This document shows, piece by piece, positions 24,754 to 32,948 of a DNA stretch of 64,000 nt. Numbering within the stretch: position 1 is the first letter of the stretch; the number at the start of each line of letters is the position of its first letter. A program made the translations under genes and the position numbers. The notes below the pieces were generated by a model, which was not told the origin of the DNA, made no database searches, and saw only the letters and a program-made list of their open reading frames with translations. This DNA is from Flavobacterium potami (GTDB lineage: Bacteria > Bacteroidota > Bacteroidia > Flavobacteriales > Flavobacteriaceae), in NCBI RefSeq assembly GCF_020026915.1, contig NZ_JAINUY010000006.1, forward strand, positions 1 through 64,000, given 5' to 3'.

Positions 24754-25275
24754 TTAGGCTCTCTCAGCCACAACAATATAATATCTTGGAGTGAAATATC
24801 TTAATAATGGTCTAATTCCAATCTTTTTTACTGGATGTGTAAATTGTAAACGGTCTGTTATTTTCCAGCCTGTTTTTTCTAAAAGCCAGTCCAATTGCCA
24901 GTCTTCAAATTCGTGATAATGTCTGTCCCACATATCCGTTTTAGAACGATATGCTGGCGAAAACCATAAACGTAATGGAATTGAAATTAGTAATTTATCA
25001 CATTTAACGTTTTGTAAAATAGTATAAGGATTTAATAAATGTTCGAAAATTTCAAACGCTGTAAAAACTGTATAATCTTCTGTTTGTAAAGCGGTATGAT
25101 CGTTGTCTAAATCTTCTCCTTTTGTGTTTTTTACCGTATAACCATTTTCTTCCATTATTTTAGAAAACGGATTTGGAACTCCAAAATCAAAAATGGTTTC
25201 TGATGTGCTAACATGCTTTTGTAAAAACTCTAAGGTAAGCTTGAATCTTTTATTCGGAAACGTTTTTTCGTACAT
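24754..25275 (-). CDS. Class I SAM-dependent methyltransferase-like protein
   Basis: A 173-residue, compact methyltransferase-type Rossmann protein. IFDFGVPNPFSKIMEENGY stands where motif I (SAM-binding glycine loop) is expected, though it has a single Gly instead of GxGxG. VFTAFEIFEHLLNPYTIL corresponds to the post-motif region with the E-H-L of the Methyltransf_11 type. LISIPLRLWF follows. The weak glycine loop leaves some doubt about activity. It is transcribed from its own TATATTTG promoter and precedes the glycosyltransferase. Confidence 0.75.
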   Translation of the reverse strand: MYEKTFPNKRFKLTLEFLQKHVSTSETIFDFGVPNPFSKIMEENGYTVKNTKGEDLDNDHTALQTEDYTVFTAFEIFEHLLNPYTILQNVKCDKLLISIPLRLWFSPAYRSKTDMWDRHYHEFEDWQLDWLLEKTGWKITDRLQFTHPVKKIGIRPLLRYFTPRYYIVVAERA

Positions 25276-25323
25276 AGTCGGTGCGAACGAATTAATCTCT
25301 CGTTCTTGATTTTAATTAGGTCG

Positions 25324-25331
25324 CAAATATA
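25324..25331 (-). promoter_or_regulatory. Candidate -7 element of the methyltransferase gene (TATATTTG)
   Basis: An exact TAnnTTTG match on the minus strand, 48 nt before the ATG. The upstream half of the promoter would overlap the terminator of the KAS III-like gene, and no TTTG is seen there. Confidence 0.5.
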
Positions 25332-25333
25332 CT

Positions 25334-25367
25334 AAAAAAGTCCGCACCTTTTGGTACGGACTTTTTT
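25334..25367 (-). terminator. Terminator of the KAS III-like gene
   Basis: AAAAAAGTCCG and CGGACTTTTTT pair, with a further ACC/GGT step, around a TTTT loop. It is symmetrical and flanked by T on both strands. A tract of repeated CAGTATTCAG and CTGATTACTGTGACTG words (25372-25430) lies between it and the stop codon. Confidence 0.85.
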
Positions 25368-25432
25368 AGTTTTCAGTATTCAGTCGCAGTATTCAGCTAG
25401 CAAAAACTGATTACTGTGACTGTAAACTGCGA

Positions 25433-26491
25433 CTAATATCGGTAAACAAAAGCATTAATATTCATTCCCGCTCCAACTGAAGCAAAAATGACAACATCGC
25501 CTTTGTTGATTTCGTGATTTTCTATTTTTCCTTGTAAAATCAAATCGTATAAAGTAGGAACGGTTGCTACACTGCTGTTTCCTAAATCGTGAATACTCAT
25601 TGGCATGATATCTTTAGGAGGCGTTTGTCCGTATAATTTGTAGAAACGTTCGATGATAGCTTCGTCCATTTTTTCATTAGCTTGGTGGATCAAGATTTTT
25701 TTAACCTCGCTAATGTCAATTCCGCTTTCGTCTAAACAGCTTTTCATGGCACACGGAACATTGCTTAAAGCAAATTCGTAGATTTTACGTCCGTACATTT
25801 TAATGTATTTAATGTCTGGATCTAAATCTGGATTGTATGATTTTCCGAAGAAAAGATAATTCGCTTCGTCATTGGCAAAGGTAGCGCTTTCGTAAGATAA
25901 TAATCCTGATTCGTCTGTAGATGCTTCTAAGATAGAAACTCCAGCTCCATCAGAATAAATCATTGAATCACGATCGTGATCGTCTACAACTCTAGATAAA
26001 GTTTCGGCTCCAATTACCATTACTCTTTTTGCCATTCCAGATTTGATGAAAGCATTGGCTTGTAAAACACCTTCGATCCATCCTGGACATCCAAAAAGAA
26101 TATCGTAAGCCACACACTTAGGGTTTTTGATTCCTAATTTGTTTTTTACGCGAGTTGCTAAACTTGGTAAAATATCAGTTCGATGTGTTCCTACTTTTAC
26201 ATCGCCAAAATTGTGGGCGAAAATAATGTAGTCTAAAGTTTCTGCATCGATTCCAGCATTTGCGATTGCTTTTTGAGCAGCAAAAAATGCTAAATCTGAG
26301 GCTGTATATTGAGGTTCGGCATAACGACGGTTTTCAATTCCGGTAATGCCTTTAAATTTTTTAATTACGACTTCGTTCGGGTAACCAAATGGAGTTCCAT
26401 CTTCATTTAAAAAAATATGTTTGTCAAAATCTGTATTCTTAACTTCTAGGTTAGGAATGTAACTTCCAATACCAATTATCTTTATTTTCAT
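25433..26491 (-). CDS. 3-oxoacyl-ACP synthase III-like condensing enzyme
   Basis: A 352-residue thiolase-fold enzyme with the full KAS III triad: C135 in FGCPGWIEG, H269 in LIHQANEK and N305 in LGNSSVATVP. KAS III enzymes condense an acyl-CoA starter with malonyl-ACP, beginning fatty acid or polyketide synthesis. The protein is longer than FabH (about 317-335) and its active-site context (CPGW) differs from the FabH consensus (CAGF), so a specialised or paralogous role is likely. A palindrome sits 49 nt upstream of the start. Confidence 0.85.
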   Translation of the reverse strand: MKIKIIGIGSYIPNLEVKNTDFDKHIFLNEDGTPFGYPNEVVIKKFKGITGIENRRYAEPQYTASDLAFFAAQKAIANAGIDAETLDYIIFAHNFGDVKVGTHRTDILPSLATRVKNKLGIKNPKCVAYDILFGCPGWIEGVLQANAFIKSGMAKRVMVIGAETLSRVVDDHDRDSMIYSDGAGVSILEASTDESGLLSYESATFANDEANYLFFGKSYNPDLDPDIKYIKMYGRKIYEFALSNVPCAMKSCLDESGIDISEVKKILIHQANEKMDEAIIERFYKLYGQTPPKDIMPMSIHDLGNSSVATVPTLYDLILQGKIENHEINKGDVVIFASVGAGMNINAFVYRY

Positions 26492-26539
26492 TTTTCCCTT
26501 TAATTATCCGATAAATTTAGCGCTAATGTATAAATAATA

Positions 26540-26557
26540 TTATGATAACTATCATAA
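26540..26557. promoter_or_regulatory. Palindrome, candidate operator upstream of the KAS III-like gene
   Basis: TTATGATAACTATCATAA is a perfect 8+2+8 palindrome, 49 nt upstream of the KAS III-like start codon. It has no T run and looks like a protein-binding site. The surrounding gap up to 26754 is AT-rich with no gene I can see. Confidence 0.35.
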
Positions 26558-26754
26558 AAAATAGTATGCATGCATATAATTATGAAATAACAATTTTTTT
26601 CAAGATATATTGTGTTTCTTCTAATGATTTTTTAATATTTCCTAGATTTCAAACGATTGAAGCGAATTTTTTAATCTAGATTTTTTGGAAATTTTATTAT
26701 TTTCTAGAATTAATTTCACAAAAATCTAACAAAAAGTTATGTTTTTATAAATCC

Positions 26755-26807
26755 GAATCTTCTTTATAGTTTTGATTGCGTGAGGGATAGGAGCTGGCTA
26801 CCGAAGT
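26755..26807 (+). repeat. Partial copy of the GCGTGAGGGATAG element
   Basis: The 30-nt core (26778-26807) matches the reverse complement of 30897-30926 at 28 of 30 positions. The outer GAATCTTCT word is also shared. It lacks the long hairpin present in the other copy. Confidence 0.75.
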
Positions 26808-26816
26808 TTTAAAAAA

Positions 26817-26870
26817 GTTTCAAGTTTCAGGTTTCATGTTGCCTACATAACGTGAAACCTGAAACTTGAA
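26817..26870. repeat. Inverted repeat of the GTTTCAAG family
   Basis: CAAGTTTCAGGTTTCA and its complement TGAAACCTGAAACTTG face each other around a short spacer. The same word families recur at 41131-41160 and 49608-49680. Confidence 0.85.
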
Positions 26871-26879
26871 ACAAAAACA

Positions 26880-26912
26880 AAACCCGACAGGTTTAAAAAA
26901 CCTGTCGGGTTT
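26880..26912 (-). terminator. Terminator of gcvP (AAACCCGACAGG family)
   Basis: AAACCCGACAGGTT pairs with AACCTGTCGGGTTT around TAAAA. It is followed on the minus strand by a T-rich run and lies 31 nt past the gcvP stop. An almost identical hairpin stands at 31717-31749. Confidence 0.85.
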
Positions 26913-26942
26913 GACAATCTATATTTTATAAAAAACTAATTC

Positions 26943-29792
26943 TTAGCTTTCCATGTAAGCTTCGATAGGTGCACAGCTGCAAACTAAATTTCTGTCACCG
27001 TAAGCATCGTCTACACGACGAACGGATGGCCAGAATTTATTTTCAGCGATGTAATCTAATGGATACGCTGCTTTTTCTCTTGTATAAGGGAAATCCCAGT
27101 TGTCCGTAGTTAACATTGCTAATGTATGAGGTGCATTTTTCAATACGTTGTTTTTGTCATCAGCTGTTGCAGCTTCAATCTCTTTTCTGATTGAGATAAG
27201 CGCATCACAAAAACGATCTAATTCTGCTAAATCTTCAGATTCAGTTGGCTCGATCATTAAAGTTCCTGCAACTGGGAAAGAAACCGTTGGAGCGTGGAAA
27301 CCGTAATCCATTAAACGTTTTGCGATATCACCCACTTCGATTCCGTTTTCTTTGAATGCACGGCAATCTAAAATCATTTCGTGAGCTGCTCTTCCGCATT
27401 CTCCAGTGTAAAGAATTGGGTAGTGACCTTCGAAACGAGATTTCATGTAGTTTGCATTCAAGATCGCGTGCTCGGTAGCACTTTTTAATCCTTCTGCTCC
27501 CATCATTGTGATGTAACCGTAAGAAATTAAACATACTAAAGCAGATCCGTAAGGTGCAGATGAAATAGCAGTGATTGCTTGCTCACCACCAACTTTTAAG
27601 ATTGGGTTTGTTGGCAAGAACGGAACTAATTTTTCGTTCACACAAATTGGTCCAACACCAGGTCCACCACCACCGTGAGGAATAGCGAAAGTTTTGTGTA
27701 AGTTTAAGTGGCAAACGTCAGCGCCAATTGTAGCAGGATTTGTTAATCCAACTTGCGCGTTCATGTTTGCACCATCCATATATACTAATCCGCCATTATC
27801 GTGGATTAATTTTGTGATTTCAATAATTGAAGATTCGAAAACTCCGTGAGTAGAAGGATACGTTACCATTAAACAAGATAAATCATCTTTATGCTCAATC
27901 GCTTTTTCTCTTAAATCTTCTACGTCAATATTTCCTTCTGGAGTCGTTTTCGTAACAATGATTTTCATTCCAGCCATCGCAGCAGAAGCAGGATTTGTTC
28001 CGTGAGCAGAAGATGGAATCAAACATACATTACGGTGACCTTCGTTTCTTGACATATGGTAAGCACGAATCGCCATTAAACCAGCATATTCTCCTTGCGC
28101 TCCAGAGTTTGGCTGTAAAGTTGTTCCAGCAAAACCAGTAATTACATTCAATTGCTGCTCTAATCTTTTCAACATTATAAGGTAACCTTCAACTTGGTCA
28201 ACAGGTGCAAAAGGGTGAATGCTGTTCCAGTTTGGCATTGATAAAGGCAACATTTCAGAAGCTGCGTTTAATTTCATCGTACAAGAACCTAACGAAATCA
28301 TCGAGTGGTTCAATGATAAATCTTTACGCTCTAATTTTTTGATGTAACGCATCAATTGACTTTCTGAATGATGATTGTTGAAAACATCATGCGTTAAGAA
28401 AGAAGATGTTCTTTCTAATGAAGCTGGTAATTGACTAGCTTCACTTAATTCAGAAACAGAAACCGTTTCTTTTCCTAAAGCTTCAGCAAAAATCGCAACG
28501 ATTTGGTTGATGTCTGCAATTGAAGTTGTTTCGTTTAACGAAATAGAAATCGTATCAGCATCAGGATAGAAGAAGTTTACTTTGTTTTTCTCTGCAGCAG
28601 CTTTAACTTTTTGAGCATCTGCTTTTACCAAAATAGTATCAAAGTAAGCTGAGTTAACTTGAGAAACTCCAATTTTATTTAAAGCCTCAGCAGTAGTAAC
28701 CGCCGATGCATGAACTTTGTTTGCAATATATTTCAAACCTTCTGGTCCGTGGTAAACCGCGTACATTCCGGCCATAACCGCTAGTAAAACCTGAGCAGTA
28801 CAAATGTTTGAAGTCGCTTTCTCACGTTTAATGTGTTGTTCACGAGTTCCTAACGCCATACGTAAAGCACGGTTTCCGTTTACGTCAACAGAAACTCCGA
28901 TGATACGACCCGGCATAGATCTTTTGTATTCGTCTTTAGTTGCAAAATAAGCAGCGTGAGGACCACCGTAACCCATTGGCACACCAAAACGTTGTGTAGT
29001 TCCAACAACAACAGCAGCTCCCATTTCTCCTGGAGAAGTTAAAGTTGCTAATGATAAAATATCAGCAGCAAAAGCTACTTTAATTTCATTTTCTTTTGCT
29101 TTAGCAACAAAAGCGCTGTAATCGTTTACCTGACCGTATTTTCCTGGGTATTGTAAAATAGCTCCGAAAAATTCATTTGAAAAATCAAATGTTTCATGGT
29201 TTCCAACAACTAATTCAATTCCGATTGGAGTTGAACGTGTTTGAAGTACAGATAACGTTTGTGGTAAAATTTCTTCAGAAACGAAGAATTTATGTGTATT
29301 GTTTTTCTTTTGATCACGAGTACGAACGTCAAATAATAACGCCATAGCTTCAGCAGCTGCAGTTCCTTCGTCAAGTAAAGATGCGTTGGCAATTTCCATT
29401 CCAGTCAACTCAATAACGGTAGTTTGGAAATTCAAAATAGCTTCTAAACGACCTTGTGCAATTTCTGCTTGGTAAGGCGTGTAAGCTGTATACCATCCTG
29501 GGTTTTCAAAAATATTTCTCTGAATCGGCGCAGGAACGATAGTTGGGTGGTAACCCAAACCAATATATGATTTATATGTTTTGTTTTTCTTCCCTAATTC
29601 GCGAATGTGATTTGCAAATTCAAATTCTGTCATTGCAGGATCTAAATTCAACGGCGCTTTTAGACGAATATCATCTGGAAGTGTTTCATAAACAAGTTGT
29701 TCAATAGAATCAACTCCAATAGTTTTCAGCATGTGCTGAAGATCAGTTTCTCTTGGACCAATGTGTCTTAAAGCAAAAGCATCTGTTTTCAT
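26943..29792 (-). CDS. gcvP: Glycine dehydrogenase (aminomethyl-transferring), P-protein
   Basis: A 949-residue single-chain P-protein of the glycine cleavage system, which decarboxylates glycine on PLP and hands the aminomethyl group to lipoyl-GcvH. The N-terminus MKTDAFALRHIGPRETD is typical. The N-terminal half contains GLGYHPTIVPAPIQRNI and the C-terminal half NLHKTFAIPHGGGGPG, whose Lys binds PLP, after SLGSCTMKLNA. I chose the ATG at 29792; an upstream in-frame ATG adds 45 residues of no family resemblance. gcvT and gcvH are not in the window. TAATTTTG at 29889-29882 is a likely -7 box. Confidence 0.97.
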   Translation of the reverse strand: MKTDAFALRHIGPRETDLQHMLKTIGVDSIEQLVYETLPDDIRLKAPLNLDPAMTEFEFANHIRELGKKNKTYKSYIGLGYHPTIVPAPIQRNIFENPGWYTAYTPYQAEIAQGRLEAILNFQTTVIELTGMEIANASLLDEGTAAAEAMALLFDVRTRDQKKNNTHKFFVSEEILPQTLSVLQTRSTPIGIELVVGNHETFDFSNEFFGAILQYPGKYGQVNDYSAFVAKAKENEIKVAFAADILSLATLTSPGEMGAAVVVGTTQRFGVPMGYGGPHAAYFATKDEYKRSMPGRIIGVSVDVNGNRALRMALGTREQHIKREKATSNICTAQVLLAVMAGMYAVYHGPEGLKYIANKVHASAVTTAEALNKIGVSQVNSAYFDTILVKADAQKVKAAAEKNKVNFFYPDADTISISLNETTSIADINQIVAIFAEALGKETVSVSELSEASQLPASLERTSSFLTHDVFNNHHSESQLMRYIKKLERKDLSLNHSMISLGSCTMKLNAASEMLPLSMPNWNSIHPFAPVDQVEGYLIMLKRLEQQLNVITGFAGTTLQPNSGAQGEYAGLMAIRAYHMSRNEGHRNVCLIPSSAHGTNPASAAMAGMKIIVTKTTPEGNIDVEDLREKAIEHKDDLSCLMVTYPSTHGVFESSIIEITKLIHDNGGLVYMDGANMNAQVGLTNPATIGADVCHLNLHKTFAIPHGGGGPGVGPICVNEKLVPFLPTNPILKVGGEQAITAISSAPYGSALVCLISYGYITMMGAEGLKSATEHAILNANYMKSRFEGHYPILYTGECGRAAHEMILDCRAFKENGIEVGDIAKRLMDYGFHAPTVSFPVAGTLMIEPTESEDLAELDRFCDALISIRKEIEAATADDKNNVLKNAPHTLAMLTTDNWDFPYTREKAAYPLDYIAENKFWPSVRRVDDAYGDRNLVCSCAPIEAYMES

Positions 29793-29881
29793 GTAGCTAT
29801 TTAATGTTTTTAAATGAATGTGACTCGGCACTTTATGGGGCGAATAACATTTAAAAGTAAATGTGTTGTTTTTTTGTGGCG

Positions 29882-29889
29882 CAAAATTA
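29882..29889 (-). promoter_or_regulatory. Candidate -7 element of gcvP (TAATTTTG)
   Basis: An exact TAnnTTTG match on the minus strand gives a leader of about 85-90 nt. There is no recognisable TTTG at 20 nt upstream. The leader does not look like a glycine riboswitch. Confidence 0.4.
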
Positions 29890-29953
29890 AGTATTATTAA
29901 TAATTTAATAGGTATTTTTAACTTCAATTTTTATCAAATTTATAACTAAAGAG

Positions 29954-29981
29954 TTGATTTGTTACCAATTGATTAGATTTG
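29954..29981 (+). promoter_or_regulatory. Promoter ending 4 nt before the UbiA-like start codon
   Basis: TTG (29954-29956), a 17-nt spacer, then TAGATTTG (29974-29981) match the consensus. The box ends 4 nt before the ATG, so the predicted transcript starts at the ATG itself. Confidence 0.5.
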
Positions 29982-29985
29982 AGCT

Positions 29986-30798
29986 ATGAAACTACTAAAA
30001 CAAATATTCGATTTTTATTTAAACAGCAGTATTCACGTGGCTTTGTCATGTTATGCTTTGGTACGAATTACTTTTCATGTATTTCATATTCAGTATGATG
30101 AACCGATGGCACTTTTTGTTTTCTTCGGAACAATTGTAGGATATAATTTCGTAAAATATGATGCGTTAGTTCGTGTCAAGAAAAATCCGATTGGAACACA
30201 ACTAAAAATTATCGCAGTTTTGAGTTTTATTTCGGTGATTTTAGTCGGTTATTATTTCTTCCATTTGAAAAGAATTACACAGATTGTATCCGTTGGAATT
30301 TTTGCTATAACGGCACTTTATACTTTGCCGTTTTTCCCAAATAGAAGAAACGCCAGAAACTGGGCAGGCGTAAAAATTTACATTGTAGCACTTTGTTGGG
30401 TTGGCGCGACTTTGGTTTTGCCTTTAATAAATGCTGAAATTCCGTTTACAACAGATTTCTTTATCAAATGTATTCAGCGTTTTATTCTGGTTTTTGTGCT
30501 GATTTTGGTTTTCGAGATTTTAGATTTAGCAAATGACGATCCGCATTTGCAAACCGTTCCGCAGACAATAGGAGTAAAGAAGACCAAGCTTTTAGGGTTT
30601 CTGTTATTGATTCCGTTTTGGTTTTTAGAGATTTTTGTTTCAACATTTAATATTCATGATGCCATTATAAACTTAATAATGGTCACAATGCTAATGTTAT
30701 TTATTGCTTTCGCAAATACCAATCGTTCCAAATATTATACTTCTTTTTGGGTAGAAGCCGTGCCAGTTTTTTGGTGGCTGATGGTGGTTTTTCTCTAA
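29986..30798 (+). CDS. UbiA-like prenyltransferase-family membrane protein
   Basis: A 270-residue polytopic membrane protein with seven to nine helices. Two polar loops match UbiA landmarks in a relaxed form: YNFVKYDALV near residue 53 (the first Asp-rich motif is reduced, as UbiA has NDxxDxxxD) and EILDLANDDPHLQTVPQTIG near residue 178, the usual second motif followed by the TxG turn. UbiA enzymes attach isoprenoid chains to aromatic acceptors or haem. Because the first motif is degenerate, the reaction is uncertain. It is divergent from gcvP. Confidence 0.6.
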   Translation: MKLLKQIFDFYLNSSIHVALSCYALVRITFHVFHIQYDEPMALFVFFGTIVGYNFVKYDALVRVKKNPIGTQLKIIAVLSFISVILVGYYFFHLKRITQIVSVGIFAITALYTLPFFPNRRNARNWAGVKIYIVALCWVGATLVLPLINAEIPFTTDFFIKCIQRFILVFVLILVFEILDLANDDPHLQTVPQTIGVKKTKLLGFLLLIPFWFLEIFVSTFNIHDAIINLIMVTMLMLFIAFANTNRSKYYTSFWVEAVPVFWWLMVVFL

Positions 30799-30810
30799 GC
30801 TGAAAATATT

Positions 30811-30951
30811 TTGGGCGTGACCCCATTTAAGAAAAGGCCTTCACAATCTTTGCGCTCATTAGGCCTTTCCTTAAATGGCGTCGGGCTATCCGCGCTACTT
30901 CGGTAGCTAGCTTCTATCCCTCACGCAAACCTAAAACGAGAAGATTCATTT
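30811..30951. repeat. Long-hairpin intergenic element (GCGTGAGGGATAG family)
   Basis: An 18-bp stem with one mismatch (CCATTTAAG...GGCCT with AGGCC...CTTAAATGG) encloses about 20 nt. On one side it is followed by GTCGGGCTATCCGCGC and then the CTACCGAAG/CTATCCCTCACGC module shared, in inverse orientation, with 26755-26807. It begins 13 nt after the UbiA-like stop and may end that transcript, though it could also be a structured RNA. Confidence 0.7.
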
Positions 30952-30982
30952 TTAAAAGATATAAAAACACAATATTTGAAGA

Positions 30983-31083
30983 AACATAGCCAATGGTTTC
31001 AACCATTGGGACGCAATGTTTCGCTTCGTATTTCGTATGGATTTTGAAAACGTTTCCCACGGTTGAAACCGTGGGCTATGTTT
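30983..31083. repeat. Palindromic element with paired hairpins (CATAGCC family)
   Basis: Outer arms AAACATAGCC and GGGCTATGTTT enclose two inner hairpins, CCAATGGTTTCAACCATTGG and CCCACGGTTGAAACCGTGGG. This layout of paired hairpins in inverted orientation resembles a REP doublet (BIME-like). Confidence 0.8.
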
Positions 31084-31098
31084 TAAATCGATTGTTTA

Positions 31099-31252
31099 AA
31101 AAATTGATTTTTTTGAGTTGCCTCCAGCTTTAGCTGAAGTTTAAAGAGATGCTTCCAATCTGGCTTTAGCCAAAACTCAAGTTTGGCTAAAGCCCAAGAC
31201 ATTCGATTAAATTTCTCCTCCAGCTAAAGCTGGAGGCAATTCAAAAATCAAT
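31099..31252. repeat. Palindromic element (CCTCCAGCTTTAGCTG family) reaching a stop codon
   Basis: Arms of about 32 nt at 31103-31136 and 31221-31252 are inverted copies (ATTGATTTTTT, then GTTGCCTCCAGC or its close variant). Between them is an inner hairpin, TGGCTTTAGCCA and TTTGGCTAAAGCC. The right arm covers the stop codon of the SRPBCC gene. Confidence 0.8.
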
Positions 31253-31703
31253 ATTGTATTTTTGAAACCTCTTTTAAAACTTTATTTCTTTCCAAAAGAA
31301 AATTTGTCAAATGTTTTTTCAAAAACAAAACATCAAATAATTTCCCGAAGATTCCAAACGGAGTTTCATATTGTAGTTTATCTTTCATGATCGTAATTCC
31401 ATTTTCTTCTTCAAAAAAATGTTCATGTTTGAAAGATTTGAATTTGCCTTTTTCCATTTCATCCACAAAATAATCGTAAAGATTCATTGCGGTAATTCGG
31501 CTTTTGTGAGTTAGGTAAAATCCAAAATGTTTACCGCGCCAAGTTACTGTTTCGTTTAAATTGATCAAACCAGAAGTTATTCCTGCAATTGCTTTTTCTT
31601 TTGAATCACTTGCAGATTTTTGATGAATGTCGATGTTTCTTGAGGCATCGAAAACAGTTTGTTTTGGTGCATTTATTTTTGTGGTTAAATTTATTTCTGT
31701 CAT
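31248..31703 (-). CDS. SRPBCC-superfamily (START/Bet v1-like) protein
   Basis: A 151-residue protein with the Bet v1-like helix-grip pattern: INLTTKINAPKQTVFDASRNI at the start, GETVTWRG-like central strand (NETVTWRGKHFGFYLTHKSRI), and a long C-terminal helix (LTNFLLERNKVLKEVSKI). Such proteins bind hydrophobic ligands or act as cyclases; this one has no identified ligand. Its last three codons and stop lie within a repeat arm. It precedes the TIGR01777-type gene's terminator, and the same pair of families is often found together in this group (general knowledge, not tested). Confidence 0.8.
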   Translation of the reverse strand: MTEINLTTKINAPKQTVFDASRNIDIHQKSASDSKEKAIAGITSGLINLNETVTWRGKHFGFYLTHKSRITAMNLYDYFVDEMEKGKFKSFKHEHFFEEENGITIMKDKLQYETPFGIFGKLFDVLFLKKHLTNFLLERNKVLKEVSKIQY

Positions 31704-31716
31704 TTTTCACTTAGTT

Positions 31717-31749
31717 AAACCCGACAGGTTTTTAAAACCTGTCGGGTTT
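31717..31749 (-). terminator. Terminator-like hairpin (AAACCCGACAGG family)
   Basis: AAACCCGACAGGTTTT and AAAACCTGTCGGGTTT form a long perfect stem. It lies between two minus-strand genes, and on the minus strand it would stop transcripts of the TIGR01777-type gene before the SRPBCC gene. It is almost identical to the gcvP terminator. Confidence 0.7.
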
Positions 31750-31795
31750 CGTTACGAATCGTAGAGTTTAACTTTGACAAAGTTTTTACGCAATC

Positions 31796-31928
31796 TTGTC
31801 ATTTCGACTGAAAGGAGAAATCACATTAGAAACTCTGCAAAGATTGGCAATTTACTTTACAGAATTCCGCGTGTGATTTGCTTCGCCTATTCGCTATCGC
31901 TCGGGTCTCGTTCCTCGAAATGACAAAA
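31796..31928. repeat. Palindromic element (TTGTCATTTCGA family) with an internal insert
   Basis: Outer arms TTGTCATTTCGA and TCGAAATGACAA are exact complements, and GAGAAATCACA on the left has a partial complement TGTGATTT on the right. The right half is interrupted by GCTTCGCCTATTCGCTATCG and the following TCGGGTC. A closely related insert interrupts a different element at 53200-53225. Confidence 0.8.
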
Positions 31929-31933
31929 AGGAG

Positions 31934-32839
31934 TCAAATTAAATCTTTAAAAGCCTCATCAATATCTCCAAACTTAAATTGAAACCCATTTTCCAAAAGT
32001 CGTTTCGGAATCACATTTCTACTTTTCAAAACCAATTCGGTTTCAGTTCTGATAAAAAAGGAGCCAATTTCCAGTAAGAATTTATTCAGTGGAATTCCAA
32101 AAGGAAAACCAACAGCTTTTCTAAGTTTTTGCATAAAATTGACATTTCGAATTGGTTCAGGAGAAACCACATTTACAACACCAGTCATTTCTTTTTCAAT
32201 AATAAAATCAACTGTATTTGCAAAATCTTCTTCGTGAATCCAACTCACAAACTGATTTCCATTTCCCTGTTTTCCTCCAAAACCAATTTTTGCCAAGGCT
32301 TTTAACGGAATCAAAGCACCACCGTTTTTTCCTAAAACAATAGAAGTCCGTAAAGCCGTTTTTAAAGTTCGCGGAGTTTCAGTTTTAAAAAAAGCTTTTT
32401 CCCAAGAAAGCGCCACATTGATAGAAAAGTCATTTCCAATTTCTCCGTCAACTTCATCCATTTGTTTGTCTAAAGAAAAACGATAAATAGTTGCTGTTGA
32501 TGAATTCAGCCAGTGTTTTGGTGGATTCTGGCAATTTAAAACTGCTTTGTTGAGAACTTTTGTGCTGTCAATTCTAGACCATAGAATCCTCTTTTTGTTC
32601 TCCTTGGTATAACGGCAATCAACCGATTTTCCTGCGAGATTAATTAAAACTGTTGCGTTTTCTAATTCTTTTTCCCAGCCAGAAAATGTCTTGGCATTCC
32701 AGTTTACATATTTAATTCCGTCTTCAGTTTTTGAATTCCCACGGGTAAGAATTACAATTTCATCAAATTTATTTTTGAAATGATTTACTAAAACTTGTCC
32801 TAAAAAACCAGTTCCTGATGCTATAATGAGTTTAGTCAT
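31934..32839 (-). CDS. TIGR01777-family NAD-dependent epimerase-like protein
   Basis: A 301-residue extended-SDR fold protein. The cofactor loop is SGTGFLGQVLVNHF near residue 8, and later blocks are NLAGKSVDCRYTKENKKRI, STATIYRFS (usually SAVGYYG, so the tyrosine environment differs), WEKAFF and RTSIVLGKNGGALIPL. The C-terminal region (about 250-301) is the DUF1731-type tail LKSRNVIPKRLLENGFQFKF. The family is a putative sugar-nucleotide epimerase of unproven substrate. I used the ATG at 32839 because the 14-residue upstream extension has no counterpart in the family. Confidence 0.88.
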   Translation of the reverse strand: MTKLIIASGTGFLGQVLVNHFKNKFDEIVILTRGNSKTEDGIKYVNWNAKTFSGWEKELENATVLINLAGKSVDCRYTKENKKRILWSRIDSTKVLNKAVLNCQNPPKHWLNSSTATIYRFSLDKQMDEVDGEIGNDFSINVALSWEKAFFKTETPRTLKTALRTSIVLGKNGGALIPLKALAKIGFGGKQGNGNQFVSWIHEEDFANTVDFIIEKEMTGVVNVVSPEPIRNVNFMQKLRKAVGFPFGIPLNKFLLEIGSFFIRTETELVLKSRNVIPKRLLENGFQFKFGDIDEAFKDLI

Positions 32840-32853
32840 GTTGTGCGATTTTT

Positions 32854-32943
32854 TTTTGCCACAAATTGCACGAATTGGCACTAATTTTTATTTTCTAAAA
32901 GTGAAAAATCAATTCGTGAAAATTAGTGCAATTTGTGGCAAAA
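32854..32943. repeat. Inverted repeat (GCCACAAATTGCACGAATT family)
   Basis: TTGCCACAAATTGCAC and GTGCAATTTGTGGCAA are complements; AATTGGCACTAATTTT and AAAATTAGTGC add an offset second pairing. It fills the space between the TIGR01777-type and DCC1-like genes. Confidence 0.8.
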
Positions 32944-32948
32944 TTTAA

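Noticed and set aside
26571..26580. ATGCATGCAT palindrome, also seen near 17038
   Set aside because: It is too short and too simple in composition; two occurrences in 64 kb are not evidence of a shared site.
29793..29889. Glycine riboswitch in the gcvP leader
   Set aside because: The leader is only about 90 nt and shows none of the paired aptamer stems of the glycine riboswitch.
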